A DNA stretch of 8,367 nt from Hydrogenothermus sp. (GTDB lineage: Bacteria > Aquificota > Aquificia > Aquificales > Hydrogenothermaceae), in contig QNYP01000187.1 of NCBI GenBank assembly GCA_003978675.1, forward strand, positions 1 through 8,367, read 5' to 3'. Below are positions 1 to 6,941 of the stretch, one piece after another (the stretch's first letter is position 1; every line of letters begins with the position of its first letter). The notes beneath the pieces are model-generated. The model did not search any database and was not told the DNA's origin. It saw nothing but the letters and a program-made list of their open reading frames with translations. The position numbers and the translations under genes were made by a program.

Positions 1-1151
1 AAGCACTTTTAGACAGACTTGCACTGAACGAAAAAAGAATTAATGGAATGATACAGGTTTTAAATGATGTTATAGCACTACCTGACCCAGTTGGTGAAAT
101 TATTTCTATGTGGACTAGACCAAATGGGTTAAAAGTAGGACAGATGAGAGTTCCTCTTGGAGCTATTTTAATTATATACGAAGCTAGACCTAATGTAACT
201 ATTGAGGCAGCATCACTGTGTATAAAATCTTCTAACGCAGTTATATTAAAAGGTGGTAGTGAAACAATAAATTCAAACAGGGTTTTAGTTGATATATTAA
301 AGCAATCTGCTAGAGAAGTAGGGTATCCAGAAGATGCAATACTATTTGTTGATTCAACAGATAGACAGGTGGTTAATGAGCTTTTAAAACTAAATCAGTT
401 TATAGATGTTGTTATTCCAAGAGGAGGAGAAGGTTTAATTAGAGCAGTTGCAGAAAATTCAACAATTCCAGTTATCAAACACTATAAAGGTGTATGTAAT
501 TTATACATAGACAACGAAGCTAATATGCAAATGGCTCTTGATATTGCTTATAATGCAAAAGTAGAAAGACCTTCTGTTTGTAATGCAATAGAAAATCTTA
601 TTGTTCACAAAGATATAGCTGAAAAATTCTTACCAGAAATAGCATATTATTATGGCAAAGCTGGTGTTGAAATGAGATGTGATGATATATCTTTTAAGAT
701 TTTAAAAGACCATCCAAAAGCTAAAAATACAAAAATCATTAAAGCTACAGAAGAAGATTTTTACGAAGAGTTTTTAGATTTAATAATAGCTGTAAAAGTT
801 GTAGACAATTTAGATGAAGCAATTGATTTTATTCACAAATATGGCTCTAACCACTCAGAAAGTATAATAACTGAAAACTATGAAAAAGGAATGAGATTTA
901 TAAATGAGGTAGATAGTTCTGCTGTTTATATTAATGCATCAACTAGATTTACAGATGGAAACGAGTTTGGATTAGGAGCAGAAATGGGAATATCTACAGA
1001 CAAAATTCATGCTAGAGGTCCAATGGGATTAAAAGAGTTAACTATTCCTAAATTTATCGTTTTTGGAAGCGGTCAAATCAGAAATGGAGTAGGAGTTCCT
1101 AAAGAAAATGAAGAGATCACTATAAATAAAGAAGCGTGCGAAAGGAAATAA
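1..1151 (+). CDS. proA: Gamma-glutamyl phosphate reductase (glutamate-5-semialdehyde dehydrogenase), 5'-truncated by window edge
   Basis: ProA reduces gamma-glutamyl phosphate to glutamate-5-semialdehyde with NADPH, the second step of proline synthesis in the cytoplasm. The reading frame is open from base 3, and the residues before the first Met at 48 (ALLDRLALNEKRING) are typical ProA sequence. The gene therefore begins left of the window; about 70 N-terminal residues are missing from a family of roughly 415-435. Visible landmarks are LPDPVGE, the VPLGAI and YEARPNVT stretch, the ILKGGSE motif, the VIPRGGEGL loop and the catalytic cysteine in RPSVCNA (Cys codon 579-581). The close of the family domain is recognisable at FGLGAEMGIST and RGPMGLKELT. 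The residue before SVC is Pro as usual, while the more common Gly of RPGVCNA is Ser. About 20 extra C-terminal residues follow the normal end, and the last 16 bases overlap the next gene. Identification is firm. Confidence 0.96.
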   Translation, partial: ALLDRLALNEKRINGMIQVLNDVIALPDPVGEIISMWTRPNGLKVGQMRVPLGAILIIYEARPNVTIEAASLCIKSSNAVILKGGSETINSNRVLVDILKQSAREVGYPEDAILFVDSTDRQVVNELLKLNQFIDVVIPRGGEGLIRAVAENSTIPVIKHYKGVCNLYIDNEANMQMALDIAYNAKVERPSVCNAIENLIVHKDIAEKFLPEIAYYYGKAGVEMRCDDISFKILKDHPKAKNTKIIKATEEDFYEEFLDLIIAVKVVDNLDEAIDFIHKYGSNHSESIITENYEKGMRFINEVDSSAVYINASTRFTDGNEFGLGAEMGISTDKIHARGPMGLKELTIPKFIVFGSGQIRNGVGVPKENEEITINKEACERK

Positions 1152-2833
1152 TATTATTTATTTTATTGGGGATTTTCCCCTTTTTCTCGTTTGGATATGA
1201 TTTTAATACCTGTTTAAACATTTTTAGAGAAGAAAAATTTATTAAAGCTAGTAGTTGTTTTCATAAAATAAAAGATAAACATCTAGCTCCTTACAAACGG
1301 TATTATTTAAATTTAATATCCCAGATTTATGATAATGAGGAAAAAAACATAACTAAGAAAACTGCTATAAAAAATTACTACTTACTTTCAAAAACTGCTA
1401 GAGCTTTTTATAAAAAGAACTACAAACTTGCGGAAAACTATTTAAAAAAAATAGATTATAAAGCTTTAGATGAAGAAAGTTTTATTTTTTATCTTTATTT
1501 AAAGGCAAATATACTAAACGACAATTCATTAAAAGAAATCCTAGCAACTAGATATATATATAATAGAGCTTATGGATACAAAACGTTCTTAGAAATTTAT
1601 CAAAACCTATCTCAAAAACAACTATGGCAAGCGGTAAAAACATTAATATCAAAGAGAATGTATTTAAGAGCTGAAGGAATATTACCTTTAATAAAATCTT
1701 CAGATAAAAAGAGATATTACTTGCTTTATATATATGTAAAAACTAAAAGATATAAAGAAGCAAAACAGCTACTTAAAACAATAAATCCAAAAACCAAGTG
1801 GTATTTATCTGCTTTATATATACTTACTTATTATTCAAAAGACTGGAACGAAAAAAGAGAGTTATTCCACAAGCTATTAAAAACCAATAACAAAGAGTAT
1901 ATAGGCAAAGTTGCAACATTTTTAGCAAAAAAGGCTTTCCACTTAAAAAAATTATCTGAATTTAATTTTTACAAACTATATATGCCAAAGTCAGAAACAA
2001 AAGTTTGGTATGAATTTTTACATAAGTATTTCTTTATTTCTAAAAAACAAGCTTTTAAATATTTATCTAAAAACTCTAAATTTATACCAGATAAAAATAA
2101 GCTAAATTACTGGCTTTATTTATCCTCAAGAGAAAAAAAATATCTAAATTTTGTGAAAAATTCCCCTGTTTTTGATTTCTATAAAATACTTGCAAGAGGA
2201 GAAAATAACTTTAAACCTAAAAACCTGTTTACAAATAATTTAAAAGAAGATTATATTTTAGTTAAAAAGCTGAAACTGCTAGGACTATATGATAAAGCCT
2301 ATAAGGAGGCAAAATATTTATACAAAAAAGAAAAAGATATAAAACAGATTTACACAGTTATGCCTGAAGTTGTTATTAAAGAGCTAAAAGAAGAATATAG
2401 GTTTATAAAACCTTTTGGAGATTTAGACCCTTTAGTATATGCAACAATGAAGCAGGAAAGTTTATTTTATTACAAAGCTATATCCATATCTAATGCTGTT
2501 GGACTTATGCAATTTATACCTTCTACTGCTTACTGGATTTCTAAAGTAAGAAAAGATAAAAACTTTGATATAGTTAAAATGTTTAACCCAAAAGTCTCCA
2601 TAGATTATGGAAAATGGTATCTAAATTATCTATTAAAAAGGTTTAATGGGAATGTATTTTATGCTATTTCTGCATATAACGGTGGAGAACATAATATTAT
2701 AAGAACTATAAAGAGATTTGACACTAAAAACATAGCAGAATTTATAGAAACCCATCCTTTTGATGAAACGAGAAATTATTTAAAAAAGGTATATACTAAT
2801 TATGTAATATATCAAACTTTAGAAGAAAGGTAA
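1136..2833 (+). CDS. Slt-type soluble lytic murein transglycosylase (GH23), secreted
   Basis: This enzyme cleaves the MurNAc-GlcNAc bond of peptidoglycan, leaving 1,6-anhydro-MurNAc ends, in the periplasm. The protein has 565 residues: a signal peptide (about 1-20, RKE then a hydrophobic run ending FSFG), a long Lys/Tyr-rich helical region (about 25-420) like the superhelical ring of Slt70, and a C-terminal SLT domain (about 428-560). Within that domain the catalytic glutamate is E441 in MKQES. GLMQF (456-460), AYNGG (513-517) and the closing ETRNYLKKV motif are all present, so it should be active. The start is GTG at 1136, overlapping the end of proA by 16 bases; it is the start that gives a clean signal peptide. 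It is somewhat shorter than E. coli Slt70 and the helical region is very diverged, so naming it slt rather than another GH23 subtype is an inference. Confidence 0.9.
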   Translation: MRKEIILFILLGIFPFFSFGYDFNTCLNIFREEKFIKASSCFHKIKDKHLAPYKRYYLNLISQIYDNEEKNITKKTAIKNYYLLSKTARAFYKKNYKLAENYLKKIDYKALDEESFIFYLYLKANILNDNSLKEILATRYIYNRAYGYKTFLEIYQNLSQKQLWQAVKTLISKRMYLRAEGILPLIKSSDKKRYYLLYIYVKTKRYKEAKQLLKTINPKTKWYLSALYILTYYSKDWNEKRELFHKLLKTNNKEYIGKVATFLAKKAFHLKKLSEFNFYKLYMPKSETKVWYEFLHKYFFISKKQAFKYLSKNSKFIPDKNKLNYWLYLSSREKKYLNFVKNSPVFDFYKILARGENNFKPKNLFTNNLKEDYILVKKLKLLGLYDKAYKEAKYLYKKEKDIKQIYTVMPEVVIKELKEEYRFIKPFGDLDPLVYATMKQESLFYYKAISISNAVGLMQFIPSTAYWISKVRKDKNFDIVKMFNPKVSIDYGKWYLNYLLKRFNGNVFYAISAYNGGEHNIIRTIKRFDTKNIAEFIETHPFDETRNYLKKVYTNYVIYQTLEER

Positions 2834-3477
2834 TGTTTACAGGATTAGTAGAAGAAATTGGAGAAGTTTACAGTTTAAATAAAAGGGCTGATGGATTAAT
2901 TTTAGGAGTAAAAGCAAACAAAGTTTTAGAAGATACAAAATTAGGAGATAGTATAGCTGTAAATGGGGTTTGCTTAACAGTTATAAAAATAGATAGTAAT
3001 AAACTATTTTTTGAAGTTTCCAACGAAACTTTAAAAAGAACAAATCTAAAAACAATAAAGCAAAAAGAGAAAGTAAACCTAGAAAGAGCTTTAAAGGCAT
3101 CAGATAGACTGGGAGGACATATTGTCCAAGGCCATATAGATACAGAAGGAAAAATAAAATCTATGGTAAATTTAGGAAAACATACACAGCTAAAAGTGGA
3201 AATTCCAAAAGATTACTCGTTGCTTGTAATTGAAAAAGGTTCAATAGCAATAGATGGAATTAGCCTAACAATAAACAGTATAGAAAATAATGTAATATCT
3301 ATAAATATAATCCCTCATACCTTAGAAAATACAAATCTTAAACACAGAAAAGTTGGTGATAATGTAAATATTGAATTTGATGTATTTGGAAAGTATATTT
3401 TAAAGGCAATAAGCAGTATAGATTTAGAGAAAATAAAAAAAGAAAGAAAATTAAAGGAGCTTTTAAGTAATCTATAA
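2833..3477 (+). CDS. ribE: Riboflavin synthase (alpha subunit)
   Basis: It dismutates two molecules of 6,7-dimethyl-8-ribityllumazine into riboflavin and a pyrimidinedione, the last step of riboflavin synthesis. The 214 residues match the family length and show its two tandem lumazine-binding barrels. Barrel 1 starts with the hallmark MFTGLVEEIG and carries GDSIAVNGVCLTV (38-50). Barrel 2 contains RLGGHIVQGHID (92-103) and GSIAIDGISLTI (136-147), mirroring barrel 1. A Lys-rich C-terminal helix (about 198-214) serves as the trimerisation tail. The start ATG shares one base with the slt stop codon (TAATG), so translation is probably coupled. No other rib genes and no FMN riboswitch are present; the gene appears to be carried by the upstream transcript. 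The symbol ribE is used for this enzyme in most bacteria (ribC in some older schemes). Confidence 0.97.
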   Translation: MFTGLVEEIGEVYSLNKRADGLILGVKANKVLEDTKLGDSIAVNGVCLTVIKIDSNKLFFEVSNETLKRTNLKTIKQKEKVNLERALKASDRLGGHIVQGHIDTEGKIKSMVNLGKHTQLKVEIPKDYSLLVIEKGSIAIDGISLTINSIENNVISINIIPHTLENTNLKHRKVGDNVNIEFDVFGKYILKAISSIDLEKIKKERKLKELLSNL

Positions 3478-3479
3478 AA

Positions 3480-4649
3480 ATGAAAAAAAAGAAAAAAATT
3501 CCCCATTATGGAAATGTAAAACCAAAGAGTTATAGAGCTATATACGAAGAAAAGTTTTACAATGTTCTATTTCAACTTAGATTTCCTCTAATGACAATTA
3601 TATTCTTCACAACTGTTGGTGTTTTATCCTTGATGATAATAAATAATAAAACAGATGGGGAAAGCGTTCTTAATTATTTATTTCATACAATAATTACTTT
3701 TTCTACAGTAGGATATACAGAAGGATACACAGATAATATATCTTTAAATAGGCTGTTTTCAACGTTATTTATAATGGTAGCTTTTCCTCTTGCCTATTTA
3801 TATGGTCTTGTTGCTACTGTAAACGCATTTTTAAACAGTAATATAGGAGAAATATATAGATACTGGAGGATGTATAAGCATATGGAAAAGTTAAGGGGAC
3901 ACTATATAATTGTTAGATTTAACAACATTACAAAAGAAACAATGAGAAATCTAAAAAGAAGAGGTATAAAGTTTGTTCTTATAGAACCAGATAGAAGAAG
4001 GGAAGAAGAAATAAAGAAATTTGGAGTTGACTTTTATGTTTTTGATGAGCCACACAAAAGAGAAGTTTTACTTGGGGTAGGTATAGAACATGCCAAAGGT
4101 TTAATAACTGCATTTGAAGAAAACACCCAAGACCTTGCTGTAATTGTTACTGCAAGACTGATAAGGCCAGATAAAGATAATTTTATAATTATTGCTACAG
4201 CTACAAATGAAGGAGCTGGAGAAAAAATGAAATTACTTGGAGCTAACGAAGTTGTAGTTCCAAGTGTGACAATTGGTAGAAGAATAGCATCTTATGTTTT
4301 ACATCCACCTTCTCCAACAATATCTAAATTTTTGGAAAAAATAGCATATGGTGAAAGAACAGACATAGATATAATTGAGATGAAAGTTGAAGAGAATTCT
4401 ACACTAGTTGGTAAAAGGCTAAAAGAAATTCATATGAGACAGGAAACAGGAGCTACAGTTGTTGCAATAATTAGAGAAGATGGAAAAATGAAAATAGCAC
4501 CTTCTGGAGAAACTGAAATTAAAGCTGGAGATGCTCTTTTAATTCTTGGACATCCAAAATCTCTAAAAAGAGTTGAAGAATTTTTTGAAAGGGCATTAGA
4601 AGAAAAAGAAGAAGAAAAACAACTACAAGAGGTAAAATCAGATGATTAA
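3480..4649 (+). CDS. Two-helix potassium channel with cytoplasmic RCK (TrkA-N/TrkA-C) domain
   Basis: This is probably a tetrameric inner-membrane K+ channel gated by its cytoplasmic domain. Order in the 389 residues: a Lys-rich N-terminus, TM1 (about 34-55), pore helix and filter (about 62-83), TM2 (about 93-118), RCK/TrkA-N domain (about 139-256), TrkA-C domain (about 293-373) and a Glu-rich tail. The filter reads S75-TVGYTE-81, keeping TVGY but with Thr80 where most K+ channels have Gly. A near-repeat GYTEGYTD spans it. The RCK domain begins GHYIIVRFNNIT, so the usual GxGxxG dinucleotide motif is absent; MthK also lacks the full motif. The TrkA-C part is well conserved (LVGKRLKEI, IKAGDALLILG). 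The ATG lies two bases after the ribE stop. AAAGGAG at 3453-3459 sits 20 bases upstream, too far to be ideal, so coupling is likely. Ligand and true ion selectivity are unknown. Confidence 0.88.
   Translation: MKKKKKIPHYGNVKPKSYRAIYEEKFYNVLFQLRFPLMTIIFFTTVGVLSLMIINNKTDGESVLNYLFHTIITFSTVGYTEGYTDNISLNRLFSTLFIMVAFPLAYLYGLVATVNAFLNSNIGEIYRYWRMYKHMEKLRGHYIIVRFNNITKETMRNLKRRGIKFVLIEPDRRREEEIKKFGVDFYVFDEPHKREVLLGVGIEHAKGLITAFEENTQDLAVIVTARLIRPDKDNFIIIATATNEGAGEKMKLLGANEVVVPSVTIGRRIASYVLHPPSPTISKFLEKIAYGERTDIDIIEMKVEENSTLVGKRLKEIHMRQETGATVVAIIREDGKMKIAPSGETEIKAGDALLILGHPKSLKRVEEFFERALEEKEEEKQLQEVKSDD
3711..3734 (+). repeat. 12-bp imperfect tandem repeat inside the channel selectivity filter
   Basis: Two 12-base units (3711-3722 and 3723-3734) match at 10 of 12 positions. 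They encode GYTE and GYTD, residues 78-85, directly at and after the K+ filter. The in-frame repeat may reflect a small duplication that changed the residue following TVGY, but it could also be chance similarity in a short AT-rich stretch. Confidence 0.5.
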
Positions 4650-4992
4650 TTGGGGAAAAGTTTGGTCAGATTTCTTTATAGTTCTTGCTTTAACAAGTAA
4701 TGTAGGATTTATATTTAGTCATGACCCTTATCAACTGGTTGTTGCTATAGGAGTTAATTTAATAGCAACAGTCTTAAAATTTGGAGCAAAGAAAATTCTT
4801 GCTGCAGAGATGCTTGCAACAGCTTTAGTTGCAGACCTTCATTTAATACCTGCCACATTTTTATATTTCACAGGAACACACGTTCCCCTTGCAATTGGTC
4901 TCGCTATTGGTGCAGCAGTGGCGAACATAATTTCGATAGTTTTACTTGTAGTAGAAATAATATTTGAATACAAAAGTGAAGAGGAATTTTAA
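4642..4992 (+). CDS. Small four-helix membrane protein, DUF6394-like, coupled to the K+ channel
   Basis: A 116-residue integral membrane protein of unknown function. Four hydrophobic segments are visible (about 10-26, 31-47, 52-77 and 80-108), joined by short loops, with an acidic C-terminus (YKSEEEF). The conserved-looking core VNLIATVLKFG (38-48) followed by LLATxLVADLHLIPA-type sequence (58-71, here starting MLATALVADL) resembles what I remember of DUF6394. That family assignment is from memory and needs a profile search. The ATG overlaps the channel gene by 8 bases, with AGAGG about 9 bases upstream, so the two are almost certainly co-translated. The polar residues inside predicted helices (N40, K46, D65, H67) are unusual for a plain membrane anchor. 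A role as accessory subunit or regulator of the channel is inferred from the coupling only. Confidence 0.8.
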   Translation: MINWGKVWSDFFIVLALTSNVGFIFSHDPYQLVVAIGVNLIATVLKFGAKKILAAEMLATALVADLHLIPATFLYFTGTHVPLAIGLAIGAAVANIISIVLLVVEIIFEYKSEEEF

Positions 4993-5005
4993 CTAGGAGA
5001 AGCAT
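4993..5005. other. Convergence point of the two gene clusters, no clear terminator
   Basis: Only 13 bases separate the stop of the plus-strand cluster from the stop of lptB on the minus strand. The best local stem pairs 4994-5002 with 5023-5031 (9 bp, one A/C mismatch, 20-base loop). It has no U-tract on the plus-strand side and only a weak one on the minus-strand side. The two transcripts therefore probably run into each other's 3' ends, or end by a factor-dependent mechanism. Confidence 0.5.
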
Positions 5006-5737
5006 TTACACAAGCACAAAGTCTTCCCCTAAAAATACTTTTCTTACGTGAGGGTCTTCCACAATTTTTGATGGAGGGCCTTCTGCCAATACACTACCAT
5101 GAGCTATTATATAAGCTCTGTCTGTGATTTTTAATGTTTCTCTAACATTATGGTCTGTAAGTATAATTCCAATATCTTTTTTAGCAAGTGTTAATATCAG
5201 CTGATTTATTTCCTTTACAGATACAGGGTCAACTCCTGCAAATGGTTCATCAAGAAGTAAAAATGAAGGGTTTATAATTAAACTTCTTGCTATTTCCAAC
5301 CTTCTTCTTTCTCCACCTGATAAAGTAGAAGCTTTTTGACTTTTTAAACGGTATATCCCAAATTCCTCAAGCAATTGCTTCGCTTTTTCTTCTATTACAT
5401 CTTTATCACTGTAATAAAACTCTAAAAACATAGTTAAATTTTCCCAAACTGTTAAATCTCTAAAGATAGAGCTTTCCTGAGGTAAAAAAGATATTCCTTT
5501 TTTTGCCCTTTCATAAACTGGTAAGTCTGTTATATCTTCCCCATTTAAAAGAATTTTTCCACTATCTGGTTTTATAAATCCAAGTAAACATTTAAAAGTA
5601 GTGGTTTTACCAGCCCCATTTGGACCAAGTAGCCCCACTATTTCCCCTTCTTTAACATAAAGGGAAACTCCATGCAAAACATCTCTATTTTTATATGATT
5701 TTTTTAACTCTTTTGCTTCTAATTTTGCTTCAACCAT
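5006..5737 (-). CDS. lptB: LPS export ABC transporter ATP-binding protein LptB
   Basis: LptB is the cytoplasmic ATPase of the LptB2FGC complex, which pulls lipopolysaccharide from the inner membrane onto the Lpt bridge to the outer membrane. The 243 residues are a complete ABC ATPase: Walker A GPNGAGKTT (38-46), Q-loop Gln87 in FLPQESSIFRDLTV (typical of LptB), signature LSGGE (139-143), Walker B FLLLDEP (159-165), D-loop GVDP (168-171) and H-loop His196 in LTDHNVRET. That last stretch, together with FAGVDP, separates LptB from the related LivF/LivG ATPases. The start codon overlaps the stop region of the aminotransferase gene by 8 bases. No good ribosome site is seen (only AAGAA), so translational coupling is likely. 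The usual partners lptA, lptC and rpoN are not beside it here. Confidence 0.94.
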   Translation of the reverse strand: MVEAKLEAKELKKSYKNRDVLHGVSLYVKEGEIVGLLGPNGAGKTTTFKCLLGFIKPDSGKILLNGEDITDLPVYERAKKGISFLPQESSIFRDLTVWENLTMFLEFYYSDKDVIEEKAKQLLEEFGIYRLKSQKASTLSGGERRRLEIARSLIINPSFLLLDEPFAGVDPVSVKEINQLILTLAKKDIGIILTDHNVRETLKITDRAYIIAHGSVLAEGPPSKIVEDPHVRKVFLGEDFVLV

Positions 5738-6941
5738 TATAGTTTCTTAAAAATTTTTTTATATTTCGAACAGCCTGTCTAATTCTTTTTTCATTTTCAA
5801 CTACTGCAAACCTAACATAGCCTTCTCCATGTTCTCCAAAACCAGCTCCAGGAGCAACTGCAACATGTGCTTCTCTAAGTAGTTTCATACTAAATTCAAC
5901 TGAACCTAAATCTTTAAATGCTGGAGGAATTTTTGCCCATAAAAACATAGTAGCCTTTGGTTTTTCCACTTCCCAACCTGCCCTATTTAAACCATTAACA
6001 AGAAGTTCTAATCTTTTATTGTATATATCTCTTGCTTCCTCAACTATTGAATAATCACTATCTAATGCAATAACACTTGCAACCTGAATTGGAGTAAATG
6101 TTCCATAGTCAAGATAACTTTTTAATCTTTTTAAATTATAAATAATCGTAGGATTACCTAAAACAAAACCAACTCTCCAACCAGCCATCGAAAAACCTTT
6201 AGTCATGGAATAAAGTTCTACAGCAATATCTTTTGCACCTTCAATTTCAAGTATTGATGGAGCTTTATAACCGTCATAACAAAGGTCTGCATATGCAAAA
6301 TCATGAACTATCCAGAGGTCTTTTTTCTTTGCAAAGTCTACAATTTCTTTAAAAAACTCCTTTTCCACAATCATAGTAGTAGGATTATTTGGAAAATTTA
6401 AAATTAAAACTTTAGCTTTAGGATAACTGTCTTCGTAAGTTTCATAAATACTTTTTAAAAATGCTTCCTGTCTTTCACTAACAGAACCTTCTAAAGGAAG
6501 TGGGACTGTTAAAACACTTGCCCCAGCAATAACAGGTGCATAGTAATGTATAGGATATCTAGGGCTAGGAACTAAAGCTATGTCTCCCGGGGATAACATT
6601 GCAACCATTAAATGAGAAATCCCTTCTTTAGAACCAATAGTCATTATTGCTTCTTCTTCAGGGTCTAGCTTTACTCCGTATCTTCTTTCATAAAAATCAC
6701 ATATAGCTTTTCTAAGTCTAGGAATACCTTGTGACATAGAGTATCTATGAGTGTGTGGTTTTTGGGCTGATTCGCAAAGTTTATCAATAATATGTTGAGC
6801 AGGCTTAAGGTCGGGATTTCCCATACCAAAGTCTATAATATCCTGTCCTTCTTTTCTTAATTTTGCTTTTAGTTCATTTACAACTGCAAAAACATACTGA
6901 GGAAGTCTCTTTATTCTTGGAAACTCTTCATACTTACTCAT
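5730..6941 (-). CDS. alaC: PLP-dependent class I/II aminotransferase, AlaC type (probable alanine-forming transaminase)
   Basis: A fold-type I aminotransferase that moves an amino group between an amino acid and a 2-oxoacid, most likely making alanine from pyruvate and glutamate. The 403 residues show the expected PLP site: N186 in NFPNNPT, D214 in VHDFAYADL, the Schiff-base lysine K248 in SMTKGFSMAGWR, phosphate-binding R256, and substrate-carboxylate R377 in YVRFAV. The long match of YSMTKGFSMAGWR, KSYLDYGTFTPIQ and KPKATMFLWAKIP to AlaC is the basis for the name. The same subfamily includes LL-diaminopimelate and other aminotransferases, so substrate is inferred. The ATG overlaps the upstream stop (ATGA), with AGAGGT six bases before it at 6948-6953. 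It links LysM/LytM and lptB in one cluster without a clear pathway reason. Confidence 0.88.
   Translation of the reverse strand: MSKYEEFPRIKRLPQYVFAVVNELKAKLRKEGQDIIDFGMGNPDLKPAQHIIDKLCESAQKPHTHRYSMSQGIPRLRKAICDFYERRYGVKLDPEEEAIMTIGSKEGISHLMVAMLSPGDIALVPSPRYPIHYYAPVIAGASVLTVPLPLEGSVSERQEAFLKSIYETYEDSYPKAKVLILNFPNNPTTMIVEKEFFKEIVDFAKKKDLWIVHDFAYADLCYDGYKAPSILEIEGAKDIAVELYSMTKGFSMAGWRVGFVLGNPTIIYNLKRLKSYLDYGTFTPIQVASVIALDSDYSIVEEARDIYNKRLELLVNGLNRAGWEVEKPKATMFLWAKIPPAFKDLGSVEFSMKLLREAHVAVAPGAGFGEHGEGYVRFAVVENEKRIRQAVRNIKKFLRNYNG

Noticed and set aside
1..47. Possible broken or shortened proA starting at the ATG at 48
   Set aside because: The frame continues upstream with typical ProA residues to base 3, so the gene is simply cut by the window edge.
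2780..2835. FMN riboswitch ahead of ribE
   Set aside because: There is no untranslated space; ribE begins within the slt stop codon.
3315..3506. Minus-strand open frame of 63 codons across the ribE 3' end
   Set aside because: It lies opposite well-conserved ribE coding sequence, is rich in Phe/Leu/Ser as expected for the complement of Lys-rich AT-biased codons, and has no recognisable domain.
4994..5031. Stem (9 bp, one mismatch) at the convergence point as a two-way terminator
   Set aside because: It has a 20-base loop, a mismatch, no proper U-tract on the plus side and partly lies inside lptB coding sequence.
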